Assembly (NCBI GenBank): GCA_963747515.1
Contig: CAVVFN010000008.1
Location: 1,178,001-1,242,000 of the forward strand
Direction of reading: 5' to 3'
Origin: Mariniphaga sp963747515
GTDB taxonomy: Bacteria; Bacteroidota; Bacteroidia; Bacteroidales; Prolixibacteraceae
DNA: 64,000 bases
Shown: positions 44,105-52,278 of the stretch, piece after piece
How positions within the stretch are numbered: the first letter of the stretch is position 1
Layout of the letters: each line of letters opens with the position of its first letter
Program-made: the position numbers and the translations under genes
Notes under the pieces: generated by a model
The model's input: only the letters and a program-made list of their open reading frames with translations
Told to the model about the DNA's origin: nothing
Database searches by the model: none

Positions 44105-45973
44105 ATGACAGATAAAGACCAAAAGCTGTTTTCTGAGTTTGAACCTGTTTCAACTCAGGCATGGGAAGCCAAAATAAATGACGATTTAAAAGGCAGAGAT
44201 TACGAAAGAGCGTTGGTTTGGAAAACCTGCGAAGGCATAGAAATCCGTCCTTATTATCGTTGCGAAAACCTGAAAGGATTGGATTACCTCAATGCATTGC
44301 CTGGAGAATTCCCTTTTATACGTGGAAATAAAAAGAAAGGTAACGACTGGTTTATCCGGCAGGATATCTATATAAAGGATTTTACAGAGGCCAACAAAAA
44401 GGCACTTTCGGTATTGGGAAAGGGAGTGAATTCACTTGGCTTTTGTTTCGATTGCAATACCAAAATCACAAAAACGAATCTGGCCGTGTTGCTAAAGGAC
44501 ATTAGCCTTGAAGCTATCGAAATCAATTTTATCTGTGGTTGCGGCAACTGCAACTATGCAATTCCTTTTACAGAATTTGTGCTCAAAGGAAAAGAGGATG
44601 CTGCTAAAATTATGGGGTCTTCACCTCTCGATCCTATCGGTTCTTTCGTGCTGAAAGGGAAATTAAATGTATCTGATTTTGATAAGCTGAAGCAGGTCGT
44701 TGAAAAAACGGCAGCTCTTCCCCACTTTCGGGTAATTGGGGTTCATGGTAAGCATTTTGCTAACAGCGGCGCATCTCTTGTGCAGGAGATGGCATTTGCA
44801 CTTGCGCAGGGTACAGAATATTTGTCAATACTTACCGATGCCGGATTAAGTACCGACGAAGTAGCGGGTAACATCAGGTTTACCTTCGGCATAGGCAACA
44901 ACTATTTCATGGAAATTGCCAAACTTAGGGCTGCACGTCTTCTATGGGCGCAAATTGTTAAAGCTTTCCATCCGGGAAGCAATGAATCGGCCAAAATGAG
45001 TGTCCACAGCGAAACAAATACGTACAATAAGACATTTTATGATCCATATGTGAATATGCTGCGCACCCAGACTGAAGCCATGTCGGCAGCATTGGGAGGT
45101 ACCGGTTCCATAACTGCACTGCCGTTTAATGCTGTTTTTGATAAATCTGACGAATTCTCGGAACGCATTGCCCGTAATCAGCAAATCTTGCTGAAGGAAG
45201 AAGCGCACCTCGACAAGATTGCCGATCCTGCCGGGGGATCCTATTACATCGAAAACCTCACCGCATCGCTGGCAGAATATGCATGGTCACTCTTTCTGCA
45301 GATACAAGATAAAGGAGGTTTCATTCAGGCCTTCAGGGATGGGTTTATTCAAAATGAAATAAAAAACACAGCAGCAAAAAGAAACATCAATGTTACTTTT
45401 AGACGCGAGAACCTGCTGGGCGTGAACCAGTTTCCCAATTTTACCGAAACAGTAAAAAAGGAGTACCCTGAGAGGGTTTTTAAAGCAGCCGATCTCACTG
45501 AAGAAGGAGCAACAGTGGAAACCTTAAAGCCTTACCGTGCTGCCCAGCCGTTTGAAGTTCTACGATACAGAACCGACATGTATGCAAAAAACAACAAGCG
45601 CCCGGTCGCCTTTATGCTTTCCATGGGAAATCTCGCCTTCCGTAAAGCACGGGCGCAATTCAGCACCAACTTCTTTGCCATAGCCGGTTTCGAAGTAATC
45701 GACAACAACGGATTCAAAACAGTGGAAGAAGGATTACAGGCCGCCAGAATAAAAAATGCCGATATCGTGGTATTGTGCAGCTCCGATGAAGATTATGCCG
45801 AACTGGCACCTCAGGTTGCGGAACAGTTGGATAATGAAATTCTTGTTGTTGCAGGAAATCCTGCATGTAGGCCTGATCTGGAAACAAAAGGAATTACCAG
45901 CTTCATCCACATGAAGAGCAATATTCTTGAGGAACTACAGGCATATCAATCAAAATTGAATATTAAAATTTAA
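44105..45973 (+). CDS. mutA: Methylmalonyl-CoA mutase small (beta) subunit
   Basis: 622 residues, the usual length for the non-catalytic subunit. The TIM-barrel domain (RGNKKKGNDWFIRQDIY, NNYFMEIAKLRAARLLWAQIV, VHSETNTYNKTFYDPYVNMLRTQTEAMSAA in outline) is kept. The C-terminal cobalamin-binding fold has lost the DxHxxG motif (FMLSMGNLAFRKARAQFSTNF), as expected for MutA. It pairs with MutB to interconvert succinyl-CoA and methylmalonyl-CoA, a step towards propionate. The downstream mutB gene is separated by about 194 bases that contain a GxxExxY fragment. Confidence 0.93.
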   Translation: MTDKDQKLFSEFEPVSTQAWEAKINDDLKGRDYERALVWKTCEGIEIRPYYRCENLKGLDYLNALPGEFPFIRGNKKKGNDWFIRQDIYIKDFTEANKKALSVLGKGVNSLGFCFDCNTKITKTNLAVLLKDISLEAIEINFICGCGNCNYAIPFTEFVLKGKEDAAKIMGSSPLDPIGSFVLKGKLNVSDFDKLKQVVEKTAALPHFRVIGVHGKHFANSGASLVQEMAFALAQGTEYLSILTDAGLSTDEVAGNIRFTFGIGNNYFMEIAKLRAARLLWAQIVKAFHPGSNESAKMSVHSETNTYNKTFYDPYVNMLRTQTEAMSAALGGTGSITALPFNAVFDKSDEFSERIARNQQILLKEEAHLDKIADPAGGSYYIENLTASLAEYAWSLFLQIQDKGGFIQAFRDGFIQNEIKNTAAKRNINVTFRRENLLGVNQFPNFTETVKKEYPERVFKAADLTEEGATVETLKPYRAAQPFEVLRYRTDMYAKNNKRPVAFMLSMGNLAFRKARAQFSTNFFAIAGFEVIDNNGFKTVEEGLQAARIKNADIVVLCSSDEDYAELAPQVAEQLDNEILVVAGNPACRPDLETKGITSFIHMKSNILEELQAYQSKLNIKI

Positions 45974-46154
45974 ACACAAGGACACAAAGACACGAGGATG
46001 ATTTCAAGGGCTGAAATAGAAAGGTTGGGGAAACAATTAGTTAATGCGGCATGTGAGGTGCATAAAGAGCCTGGGCCCGGCTTACTTGAATCAGTTTATG
46101 AAATGTGCTTGTTTGAAGAAAACAGGTACTTCTAAACTTTGTGCCTTTATGTTA
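45972..46154. repeat. Imperfect inverted repeats flanking a GxxExxY fragment
   Basis: AACACAAGGACACAAAG (from 45973) and the reverse complement of CTTTGTGCCTTTATGTT (ending 46153) match at 14 of 17 bases. They bound the small frame at 45998-46135 exactly. This looks like the outline of a small inserted unit. Confidence 0.55.
45998..46135 (+). pseudogene. Truncated GxxExxY-family gene between mutA and mutB
   Basis: A 45-codon frame (from ATG at 45998) reads VNAACEVHKEPGPGLLESVYEMCL, which is the N-terminal signature of the GxxExxY family (PF13366, G-P-G-L-L-E-x-x-Y-E). The frame stops at 46135, where a full protein has about 125 residues, so it is a remnant or decayed copy. Imperfect inverted repeats lie on both sides. 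The family has no settled function. It sits in the middle of the mutA-mutB operon, where other Bacteroidota have only a short spacer. Confidence 0.75.
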
Positions 46155-46167
46155 AAAAATAAAGATT

Positions 46168-48324
46168 ATGAAACCAGATTTTAAAAATATAAACATCAAA
46201 AAAACCTTTCAACAAAAAGAAACGGTTGTCTGGAAGAATGAGAACAACATCAAAAAGAACTGGATTACTCCGGAACAAATACCTGTAAAGCCGGTATATA
46301 CCAAGGAAGACCTGGAAGGAATGGAGCACCTTGATTATGCTGCCGGATTGCCTCCTTTTTTGCGGGGCCCCTACTCTGCTATGTTCGCTATGCAGCCCTG
46401 GACCATCCGCCAGTATGCAGGGTTCTCAACAGCTGAAGAATCGAATGCTTTCTACCGCCGCAATCTGGCAGCCGGACAAAAAGGACTGTCGGTGGCCTTC
46501 GACCTGGCTACCCACCGCGGTTACGACTCCGACCATCCGCGGGTAGTAGGCGATGTAGGAAAAGCCGGTGTGGCCATCGATTCAATCCTCGACATGAAAA
46601 TTCTGTTTGATGAGATACCGCTCGACAAGATGTCGGTATCGATGACAATGAACGGGGCAGTGCTTCCTGTGATGGCTTTCTATATTGTTACAGGGCTGGA
46701 ACAGGGCGCTACCCTTGAGCAGCTTTCGGGAACCATTCAGAACGACATCCTGAAGGAATTCATGGTTCGCAACACCTACATTTATCCACCGGATTTCTCG
46801 ATGAAAATCATTGCCGACATCTTTGAGTTCACTTCGAAACATATGCCAAAATTCAACTCCATCTCCATCTCGGGCTATCACATGCAGGAAGCAGGAGCAA
46901 CGGCCGATATTGAGATGGCGTATACTCTGGCCGACGGGCTTGATTACCTGCGCACCGGTATCGGTGCCGGGCTTGATATTGATGCCTTTGCACCCAGGCT
47001 GTCGTTTTTCTGGGCCGTTGGAATGAACCATTTCATGGAAATTGCCAAAATGCGGGCAGCCCGCATGCTGTGGGCGAAAATTGTGAAGGAATTCCACCCG
47101 AAAAATCCAAAGTCGATGGCGCTCCGTACCCACTCGCAGACTTCAGGTTGGTCGCTTACCGAGCAGGACCCCTTTAACAACGTAGGACGCACCGCCATTG
47201 AAGCCATGGCTGCAGTCCTGGGACATACCCAGAGCCTGCACACCAATGCACTCGATGAAGCTATTGCACTTCCTACCGACTTCTCAGCACGTATTGCACG
47301 TAACACCCAGCTGCACCTGCAGATGGAAACCGAAATCATCCGTTCCCTCGACCCGTGGGCAGGATCTTATTATGTGGAATCCCTGACCCATGAACTTGCT
47401 CAAAAGGGTTGGAAACTTATCCAGGAAGTGGAAAGGCTTGGAGGCATGGCAAAAGCCATTGAAACCGGCGTCCCAAAAATGCGTATCGAAGAAGCAGCTG
47501 CCCGTGCACAGGGAAAAATTGACAGCGGCACACAAACAATTGTGGGCATCAACAAGTACCGCCTTGATAAGGAGGATCCCATTGATATCCTCGACATCGA
47601 CAATACTGCAGTCCGCCTGTCACAGATAGAGCGGTTAAAAAAATTACGGGCCGAACGCAACGAGGCTGACGTACTTGCTTCTTTGGCAGCAATTACAAAT
47701 GCCGCAAAAACAGGCAAGGGAAATTTACTGGAATTGGCTATCGATGCAGCAAAAAAACGTGCATCTTTGGGTGAAATTTCCGATGCCTGTGAAAAGGTGG
47801 CCGGAAGATACAAAGCAGTAATCAGAACAATTGAAGGCGTGTATAAATCGGAAGCAAAAGACAAATCGGAATTTAAGGAAGCGCAGGAACTGGCAAAGCA
47901 ATTTGCTGAACTGCAAGGCCGCCAGCCGCGCATAATGATAGCCAAAATGGGACAGGACGGACACGACAGGGGTGCCAAGGTAGTAGCCACCGGCTATGCC
48001 GACCTGGGCTTTGATGTTGATGTAGGCCCGCTGTTTCAGACTCCAGAAGAAGCTGCAAAGCAGGCCGTTGAAAACGACGTACACGTCCTTGGCGTTTCCT
48101 CACTGGCCGCCGGTCATAAAACGCTGGTACCGGCCGTTATCGAAGAACTGAAAAAACTCGGCCGCGACGACATCATGGTCATTGTTGGCGGGGTTATTCC
48201 CTCGCAGGATTACCAGTTTCTCTACGATGCCGGCGCCGTAGCCATCTTTGGCCCGGGTACCAGTGTGGCAGCAGCAGGAAAAAAAATCCTCGGAATTTTA
48301 ATTGAAGCCTACAAGGAAAACTAA
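46168..48324 (+). CDS. mutB: Methylmalonyl-CoA mutase large (alpha) subunit
   Basis: 718 residues. The catalytic TIM barrel is complete (FLRGPYSAMFAMQPWTIRQYAGFSTAEESN, GLSVAFDLATHRGYDSDH in outline; the Tyr and His used for catalysis are in these segments). The C-terminal cobalamin domain holds the axial-ligand motif QDGHDRGAKV (Asp-x-His-x-x-Gly), then SSLAAGHKTLVP and the GG of VIVGGVIP. It uses adenosylcobalamin and works as a MutA-MutB heterodimer. Start at the ATG 46168, after the GxxExxY remnant. No meaB chaperone or epimerase gene is in the window. Confidence 0.96.
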   Translation: MKPDFKNINIKKTFQQKETVVWKNENNIKKNWITPEQIPVKPVYTKEDLEGMEHLDYAAGLPPFLRGPYSAMFAMQPWTIRQYAGFSTAEESNAFYRRNLAAGQKGLSVAFDLATHRGYDSDHPRVVGDVGKAGVAIDSILDMKILFDEIPLDKMSVSMTMNGAVLPVMAFYIVTGLEQGATLEQLSGTIQNDILKEFMVRNTYIYPPDFSMKIIADIFEFTSKHMPKFNSISISGYHMQEAGATADIEMAYTLADGLDYLRTGIGAGLDIDAFAPRLSFFWAVGMNHFMEIAKMRAARMLWAKIVKEFHPKNPKSMALRTHSQTSGWSLTEQDPFNNVGRTAIEAMAAVLGHTQSLHTNALDEAIALPTDFSARIARNTQLHLQMETEIIRSLDPWAGSYYVESLTHELAQKGWKLIQEVERLGGMAKAIETGVPKMRIEEAAARAQGKIDSGTQTIVGINKYRLDKEDPIDILDIDNTAVRLSQIERLKKLRAERNEADVLASLAAITNAAKTGKGNLLELAIDAAKKRASLGEISDACEKVAGRYKAVIRTIEGVYKSEAKDKSEFKEAQELAKQFAELQGRQPRIMIAKMGQDGHDRGAKVVATGYADLGFDVDVGPLFQTPEEAAKQAVENDVHVLGVSSLAAGHKTLVPAVIEELKKLGRDDIMVIVGGVIPSQDYQFLYDAGAVAIFGPGTSVAAAGKKILGILIEAYKEN

Positions 48325-48358
48325 TTTTCAGATATAAAGTTCAATGATTACAGGAACT

Positions 48359-48433
48359 GCGGTGGTTTCCAAACCGCCCAATTCGTTTAGTTGCTTCCTG
48401 CCATAAAGCCGGTTTAAAAAACCGGTTTTATGG
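48359..48433. repeat. REP-like double hairpin, divergent copy
   Basis: The first palindrome GGTGGTTT-CC-AAACCGCC (48361-48378) is followed after a 22-base spacer by a stem of 15 bp CCATAAAGCCGGTTT-AAA-AAACCGGTTTTATGG (48401-48433; one G-U pair). The order and the ATTC...AGTT...CCTG...AAA spacer match the 93-bp repeats around 9993 and 10983. It lies 35 bp past mutB and could also end its transcript. The remaining 300 bases of the gap are AT-rich and empty. Confidence 0.65.
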
Positions 48434-48738
48434 TTGCTCGAAACCTTGCTGACTGTGAAAAAAATCAAACATCGTTTAATTCATTCGCTAATGAAGTTAC
48501 TTTAAATTATAAGCACCAAATAATCTCCCTAATAAACATTATTTCCATACAAACAATCAGCCAACTATTTTTTATCAGATATAAAGTCCTTCATATCAAA
48601 GGATTTCATATCTGTTTAATGATTATTTTTTATAATTAATCCGCATTATTAATAAATAATTCATACCTTTCTGTAACGGTGTAATCATAAATCTTCAGGC
48701 AAAAAATCAGCAGATGCATGTGCTGCTCACTGTTTCTT

Positions 48739-49404
48739 TTATTGAAGATGTTTCCCGATAACCTCTTCCCAGATTTTATATCCCTTTTCATTCATGTGCA
48801 GGTTATCGTCGACAAAAATATCGGTAAAGACATCACCATTTTCATCAACCATGGCGCTCCATACATCGGCATATCCCACCCCTTTGGTTTTCTTTGCCAA
48901 ATGCTCAAGAAGTCCGTTCAGTTTCATATACTCCTTTTTCAGCTTCCACCGGGCAAGACTAGGTTTTGCACCAATCAAAACGATCCGGGTTTGCGGCAAA
49001 TCCTTTTGTATTTTCGATATAAGTTGTTTGGCTTCCTTTATTATTAATTTTGGGTTCTTGCCCGAGGCAATGTCGTTGTCGCCTTCGTAAATAAACAAAA
49101 TATCGGGCTGAGGCCGGAGGATCAGCTCGTCGTAATAATAAACCAGATCGCTGAAGTGAGAACCTCCAAAACCGTTATTAATAACATTATATTCCGGAAA
49201 AGCAGCCTGCACATCCTTCCACATTCGGATACTCGAGCTTCCGGCAAAGACAATCCGTTTTTTGTTTTTACTGAAATTATGCTCTTTTTCTGTAAGCACC
49301 TTTATAGCCTTCTCAAAGCGTTTCGGGTCCTGTGCGTTCGAATGTAAGATCCCAAATAAAAAAATTGCCAATAAAATCCATTTAATCCAACATGTATTTC
49401 TCAT
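48739..49404 (-). CDS. Secreted SGNH/GDSL-family hydrolase
   Basis: 221 residues with a signal peptide ending HSNAQ. SGNH landmarks appear in order: block I IVFAGSSSIRMW (nucleophile Ser), block II NNGFGGSHFSDL, block III GDNDIASGKNP and block V DDNLHMNEKGY (catalytic Asp and His). The family covers esterases, including carbohydrate acetylesterases, so deacetylation of a glycan is plausible. It lies 19 bp after the DUF2961 gene on the same strand, so both are probably one operon. Confidence 0.85.
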   Translation of the reverse strand: MRNTCWIKWILLAIFLFGILHSNAQDPKRFEKAIKVLTEKEHNFSKNKKRIVFAGSSSIRMWKDVQAAFPEYNVINNGFGGSHFSDLVYYYDELILRPQPDILFIYEGDNDIASGKNPKLIIKEAKQLISKIQKDLPQTRIVLIGAKPSLARWKLKKEYMKLNGLLEHLAKKTKGVGYADVWSAMVDENGDVFTDIFVDDNLHMNEKGYKIWEEVIGKHLQ

Positions 49405-49423
49405 AATTGCCTCAATAATAAAG

Positions 49424-50659
49424 TTATTCGTTTAATCTGTATGTTCTTAATCCTGGTGATGCCAGCAGGGGCAGGTTGTTTACAGGTTTATCAAGATAGA
49501 AATAGGCTGTTGACGACCAGTCGTCGGATCGGTAGAAATTCGTCCAGCCATTCATTAAATCCTCATTTTTCAGATCCACCGGCGGAACCGAATCCATAAG
49601 TCCTGTAAAAATCTGAACATCCTGCACCGACACAGGAATCATCATCGCTCCTGCATCAAGCATCTCAATAACTTTCTCCTTCATGTTTCCACCCATTGTC
49701 TGGATATCGGCCCTGAATTCCCGGTTAAACCAGATAGGATCGGGAACATGATAACGATAGAAGGTCCAGTGGTCGTTTTCTGTATCCGCAACCGGGCAGC
49801 CGGTATAACGGTTGATAAAGACCCCCTGCCCCCATGCTGTACCGATATAATCTTCGGTGCCGGTGCCAACAAGTGTCGGAAGTTCTTCATCTCCGTCGAG
49901 GTACATTTTCACTTCACCTTCACCCCACCACGATTTCTGATACACCCGGTTGGCCATCACACCAAAATTAACACCAAGAAACCTGCCCCTCCCTTCTACT
50001 TTAGGAAGAATGGTATAATCTATTCCCGGTGTGGTGGCTGTATCGCGGTTCCAGTAAGTATGAAGATACAGGTTGTTATCGTTCCAGCGCTTCAACTTTA
50101 TAAAATTGATGTCATAAAAAAGCATTTTCAGATCGGTATCCCCATCATTGGTTACCACCACCCTGGCAGCAGTTTTAAAAGGCATTGGAATAAAACAGTT
50201 GAACGAGCGGCCCTCGGCACTTGAAAAAAACTCACTTTCATGCTTAACCAGCCTTCCCAGCCCATTTCCAAAAAAATCGCCAAATGGAGCCGATACAGCG
50301 GGTTTATCCTGCCCGTCCCAAAACATTTCAATCTTAAGCGAGCGCAGCATACGCGGGGAACGATCCTGAACGGTAAACCACATACGGGTAATTATCCCCG
50401 GGCCCTCAACATCCATCAGAACTTTTGTTTCACCTGCATTCAAAAAATCGTAGGGATGTCCTTTGGCACCTTTGTTTTCAATACCCCCTGCCCCTTTTTC
50501 CGAAGCTGGATTTTCAAAACTGTTCCAGCGGGGTTCCGGATCCTGAAATTCAAATAATGGCACGGCAACCGGATGAGTGAAAGATCCTGGCTGGGGGTTC
50601 CGGCATGAAAAATTTCCGGTCAGAAGCAGGCATATAAAAACTATAAATTCAACTTTCAT
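49424..50659 (-). CDS. DUF2961 lipoprotein, glycoside hydrolase family 172-like
   Basis: 411 residues with a lipobox (LTGNFSC). DUF2961 marks: the N-terminal SFENPASEKGAGGIENKGAKGHPYD, GPGIITRMWFT, and the conserved GTGTEDYIGTAW with a catalytic-type Glu. DUF2961 proteins have been grouped into family GH172, which includes enzymes acting on fructose dianhydrides and D-arabinofuranose glycans. The lipid anchor places it on the membrane. It is likely co-transcribed with the SGNH hydrolase, which suggests a small unit for a decorated glycan. The exact substrate cannot be told. Confidence 0.82.
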   Translation of the reverse strand: MKVEFIVFICLLLTGNFSCRNPQPGSFTHPVAVPLFEFQDPEPRWNSFENPASEKGAGGIENKGAKGHPYDFLNAGETKVLMDVEGPGIITRMWFTVQDRSPRMLRSLKIEMFWDGQDKPAVSAPFGDFFGNGLGRLVKHESEFFSSAEGRSFNCFIPMPFKTAARVVVTNDGDTDLKMLFYDINFIKLKRWNDNNLYLHTYWNRDTATTPGIDYTILPKVEGRGRFLGVNFGVMANRVYQKSWWGEGEVKMYLDGDEELPTLVGTGTEDYIGTAWGQGVFINRYTGCPVADTENDHWTFYRYHVPDPIWFNREFRADIQTMGGNMKEKVIEMLDAGAMMIPVSVQDVQIFTGLMDSVPPVDLKNEDLMNGWTNFYRSDDWSSTAYFYLDKPVNNLPLLASPGLRTYRLNE

Positions 50660-50902
50660 CCTTTTTTATCTGTGGTTTACAACCAAAGATAGCTTAAATA
50701 AAGAAAATATCAGAATGTTTTCAGCAACAGAATACGCTATAAACTCCATTTATCATTCCATTTCGGCAATAAAACCGAAGCACATCTTCCCAAGGTGAAT
50801 GGTAACCGTTCACCGGAATTTATACAACCTTTTTCAGGCCATACATGCTTGCAATAAAACTTTTCACCTCCTGAAATTGTATCATTGAAAGAAAACAACA
50901 AC

Positions 50903-52105
50903 ATGAAATTAAAATTCCACTCCCTTTTGGCAATACTCCTGATAGTTGCCACTACAGCGAAAAGCCAGAATGAACCTTTGGGTATATTGCTCACCTGGAC
51001 AGAAAATCCTTCCACAACAATGAGTATCGACTGGCATACTGCCGATAACCAGCCTGCCTCCTTATCCTACAGGCCGGAAGGGGAAGAAGAATGGAAAGAA
51101 GTAGCAGGCAAGGTCAATCCTTTTCCCTATTCCGACCGTTTTGTGCACAGGGTGGCATTAAACAGGCTAAAACCGGGGACAACCTATCAGATAAGATTCG
51201 GTGAGTTTGAACAGGTTTATTCTTTTCGGACTATGCCCGATAATCTTGCATTGGAACCTGTAAGGATTGCCATAGGAGGCGATACAATGCACGAAATTGA
51301 AATGCTGAGAAAAACGAACAGCCAGGTTGTAAAATTCGATCCTCATTTTGTTGTAATGGGAGGCGATATGGCTTATGAAAATGGGGCGGCAAAAGCAGTG
51401 GATAAAGTTCACAGCTGGTTTGAAACGTGCAAAAATACATTAATAACTGAAAACAACCGCATCATTCCCATAGTGGTTGGAATCGGCAACCACGAGGTTG
51501 CCGGAGGATATTACAATCCGGAACGGTTCAGCGGAAACGATCAAGACCGGGAGAAATATGCCCCATACTTTTACAGCCTGTATGCTTTCCCGGGCCACCC
51601 CGGGTACAATGTACTCGACTTTGGCAACTACTTAAGCCTGTTCATGCTCGATTCAGGTCACAACAACCCGATTGAAGGAGAACAAACGGCATGGCTTGAA
51701 AAGAAATTAAATGAGAGAAAAAATGTACTTCATAAAATTCCTGTTTACCATGTTGGTGCCTATCCGTCGGCGCGGGATTTCACCAGTTCCATTGCCACGC
51801 AAATACGCTTTAACTGGTTGCCGCTGTTCGAAGAACATAATGTTAAATTAGCTTTCGAAAATCACGATCATACTTATAAAAGAACTTTCCCGATAAAGAG
51901 AAATGAAATACATGAAAACGGGATTGTATTTGTAGGGGACGGAGCCTGGGGAGTATACGTCAGGGAAACACACAAGGTTGAAGATACCTGGTACCTGAAT
52001 AAAGCACTGTCGCAACGACATTTTATCCTCCTTACCCTCCACGGGAGCCACCAGCAGCTAACTGTAGTCAATGAAGACGGTCAAATTATTGATTCTTATC
52101 CGTGA
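50903..52105 (+). CDS. Secreted purple-acid-phosphatase-like metallophosphoesterase
   Basis: About 400 residues from the ATG at 50903; the TTG at 50885 precedes the signal peptide (LLAILLIVATTAKSQ). An N-terminal fibronectin-like domain (ILLTWTENPSTTMSIDWHT, LKPGTTYQIRFGE) is followed by the metallophosphatase: IAIGGDTMH, FVVMGGDMAYENG, GIGNHEVAGG, PVYHVGAYPS and AFENHDHTYKRT. These give the metal-binding Asp, Asn and His set of purple acid phosphatases. It should release phosphate in the periplasm. It is divergent from the DUF2961 gene and alone in its unit. Confidence 0.88.
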   Translation: MKLKFHSLLAILLIVATTAKSQNEPLGILLTWTENPSTTMSIDWHTADNQPASLSYRPEGEEEWKEVAGKVNPFPYSDRFVHRVALNRLKPGTTYQIRFGEFEQVYSFRTMPDNLALEPVRIAIGGDTMHEIEMLRKTNSQVVKFDPHFVVMGGDMAYENGAAKAVDKVHSWFETCKNTLITENNRIIPIVVGIGNHEVAGGYYNPERFSGNDQDREKYAPYFYSLYAFPGHPGYNVLDFGNYLSLFMLDSGHNNPIEGEQTAWLEKKLNERKNVLHKIPVYHVGAYPSARDFTSSIATQIRFNWLPLFEEHNVKLAFENHDHTYKRTFPIKRNEIHENGIVFVGDGAWGVYVRETHKVEDTWYLNKALSQRHFILLTLHGSHQQLTVVNEDGQIIDSYP

Positions 52106-52151
52106 ATCCAATATCAGGTACTCCATCGGTTTTCTGACTTCTCCCCAGATT

Positions 52152-52245
52152 TAGGGTTGCACCCCTTTGGGCTTTGAGAATGACTTGCCTTTAATCCCGG
52201 GGCTATTATCCCGGATTGGGAGATTGCGCCTCTCTGGGGCTTAAA
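52152..52245. repeat. Tandem imperfect hairpin repeat
   Basis: Two related units TTGCACCCCTTTGGGCTT (52158-52175) and TTGCGCCTCTCTGGGGCTT (52225-52243) flank a partly palindromic AATCCCGG-n9-CCCGGATT core (near 52193-52217). The region is GC-rich and non-coding, between a plus-strand and a minus-strand gene that converge. It may serve as a terminator or be a REP-like element. No second copy was found in the window. Confidence 0.4.
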
Positions 52246-52278
52246 AGCTCAAACCCTCAAAAATTCAAAAATTATTAC

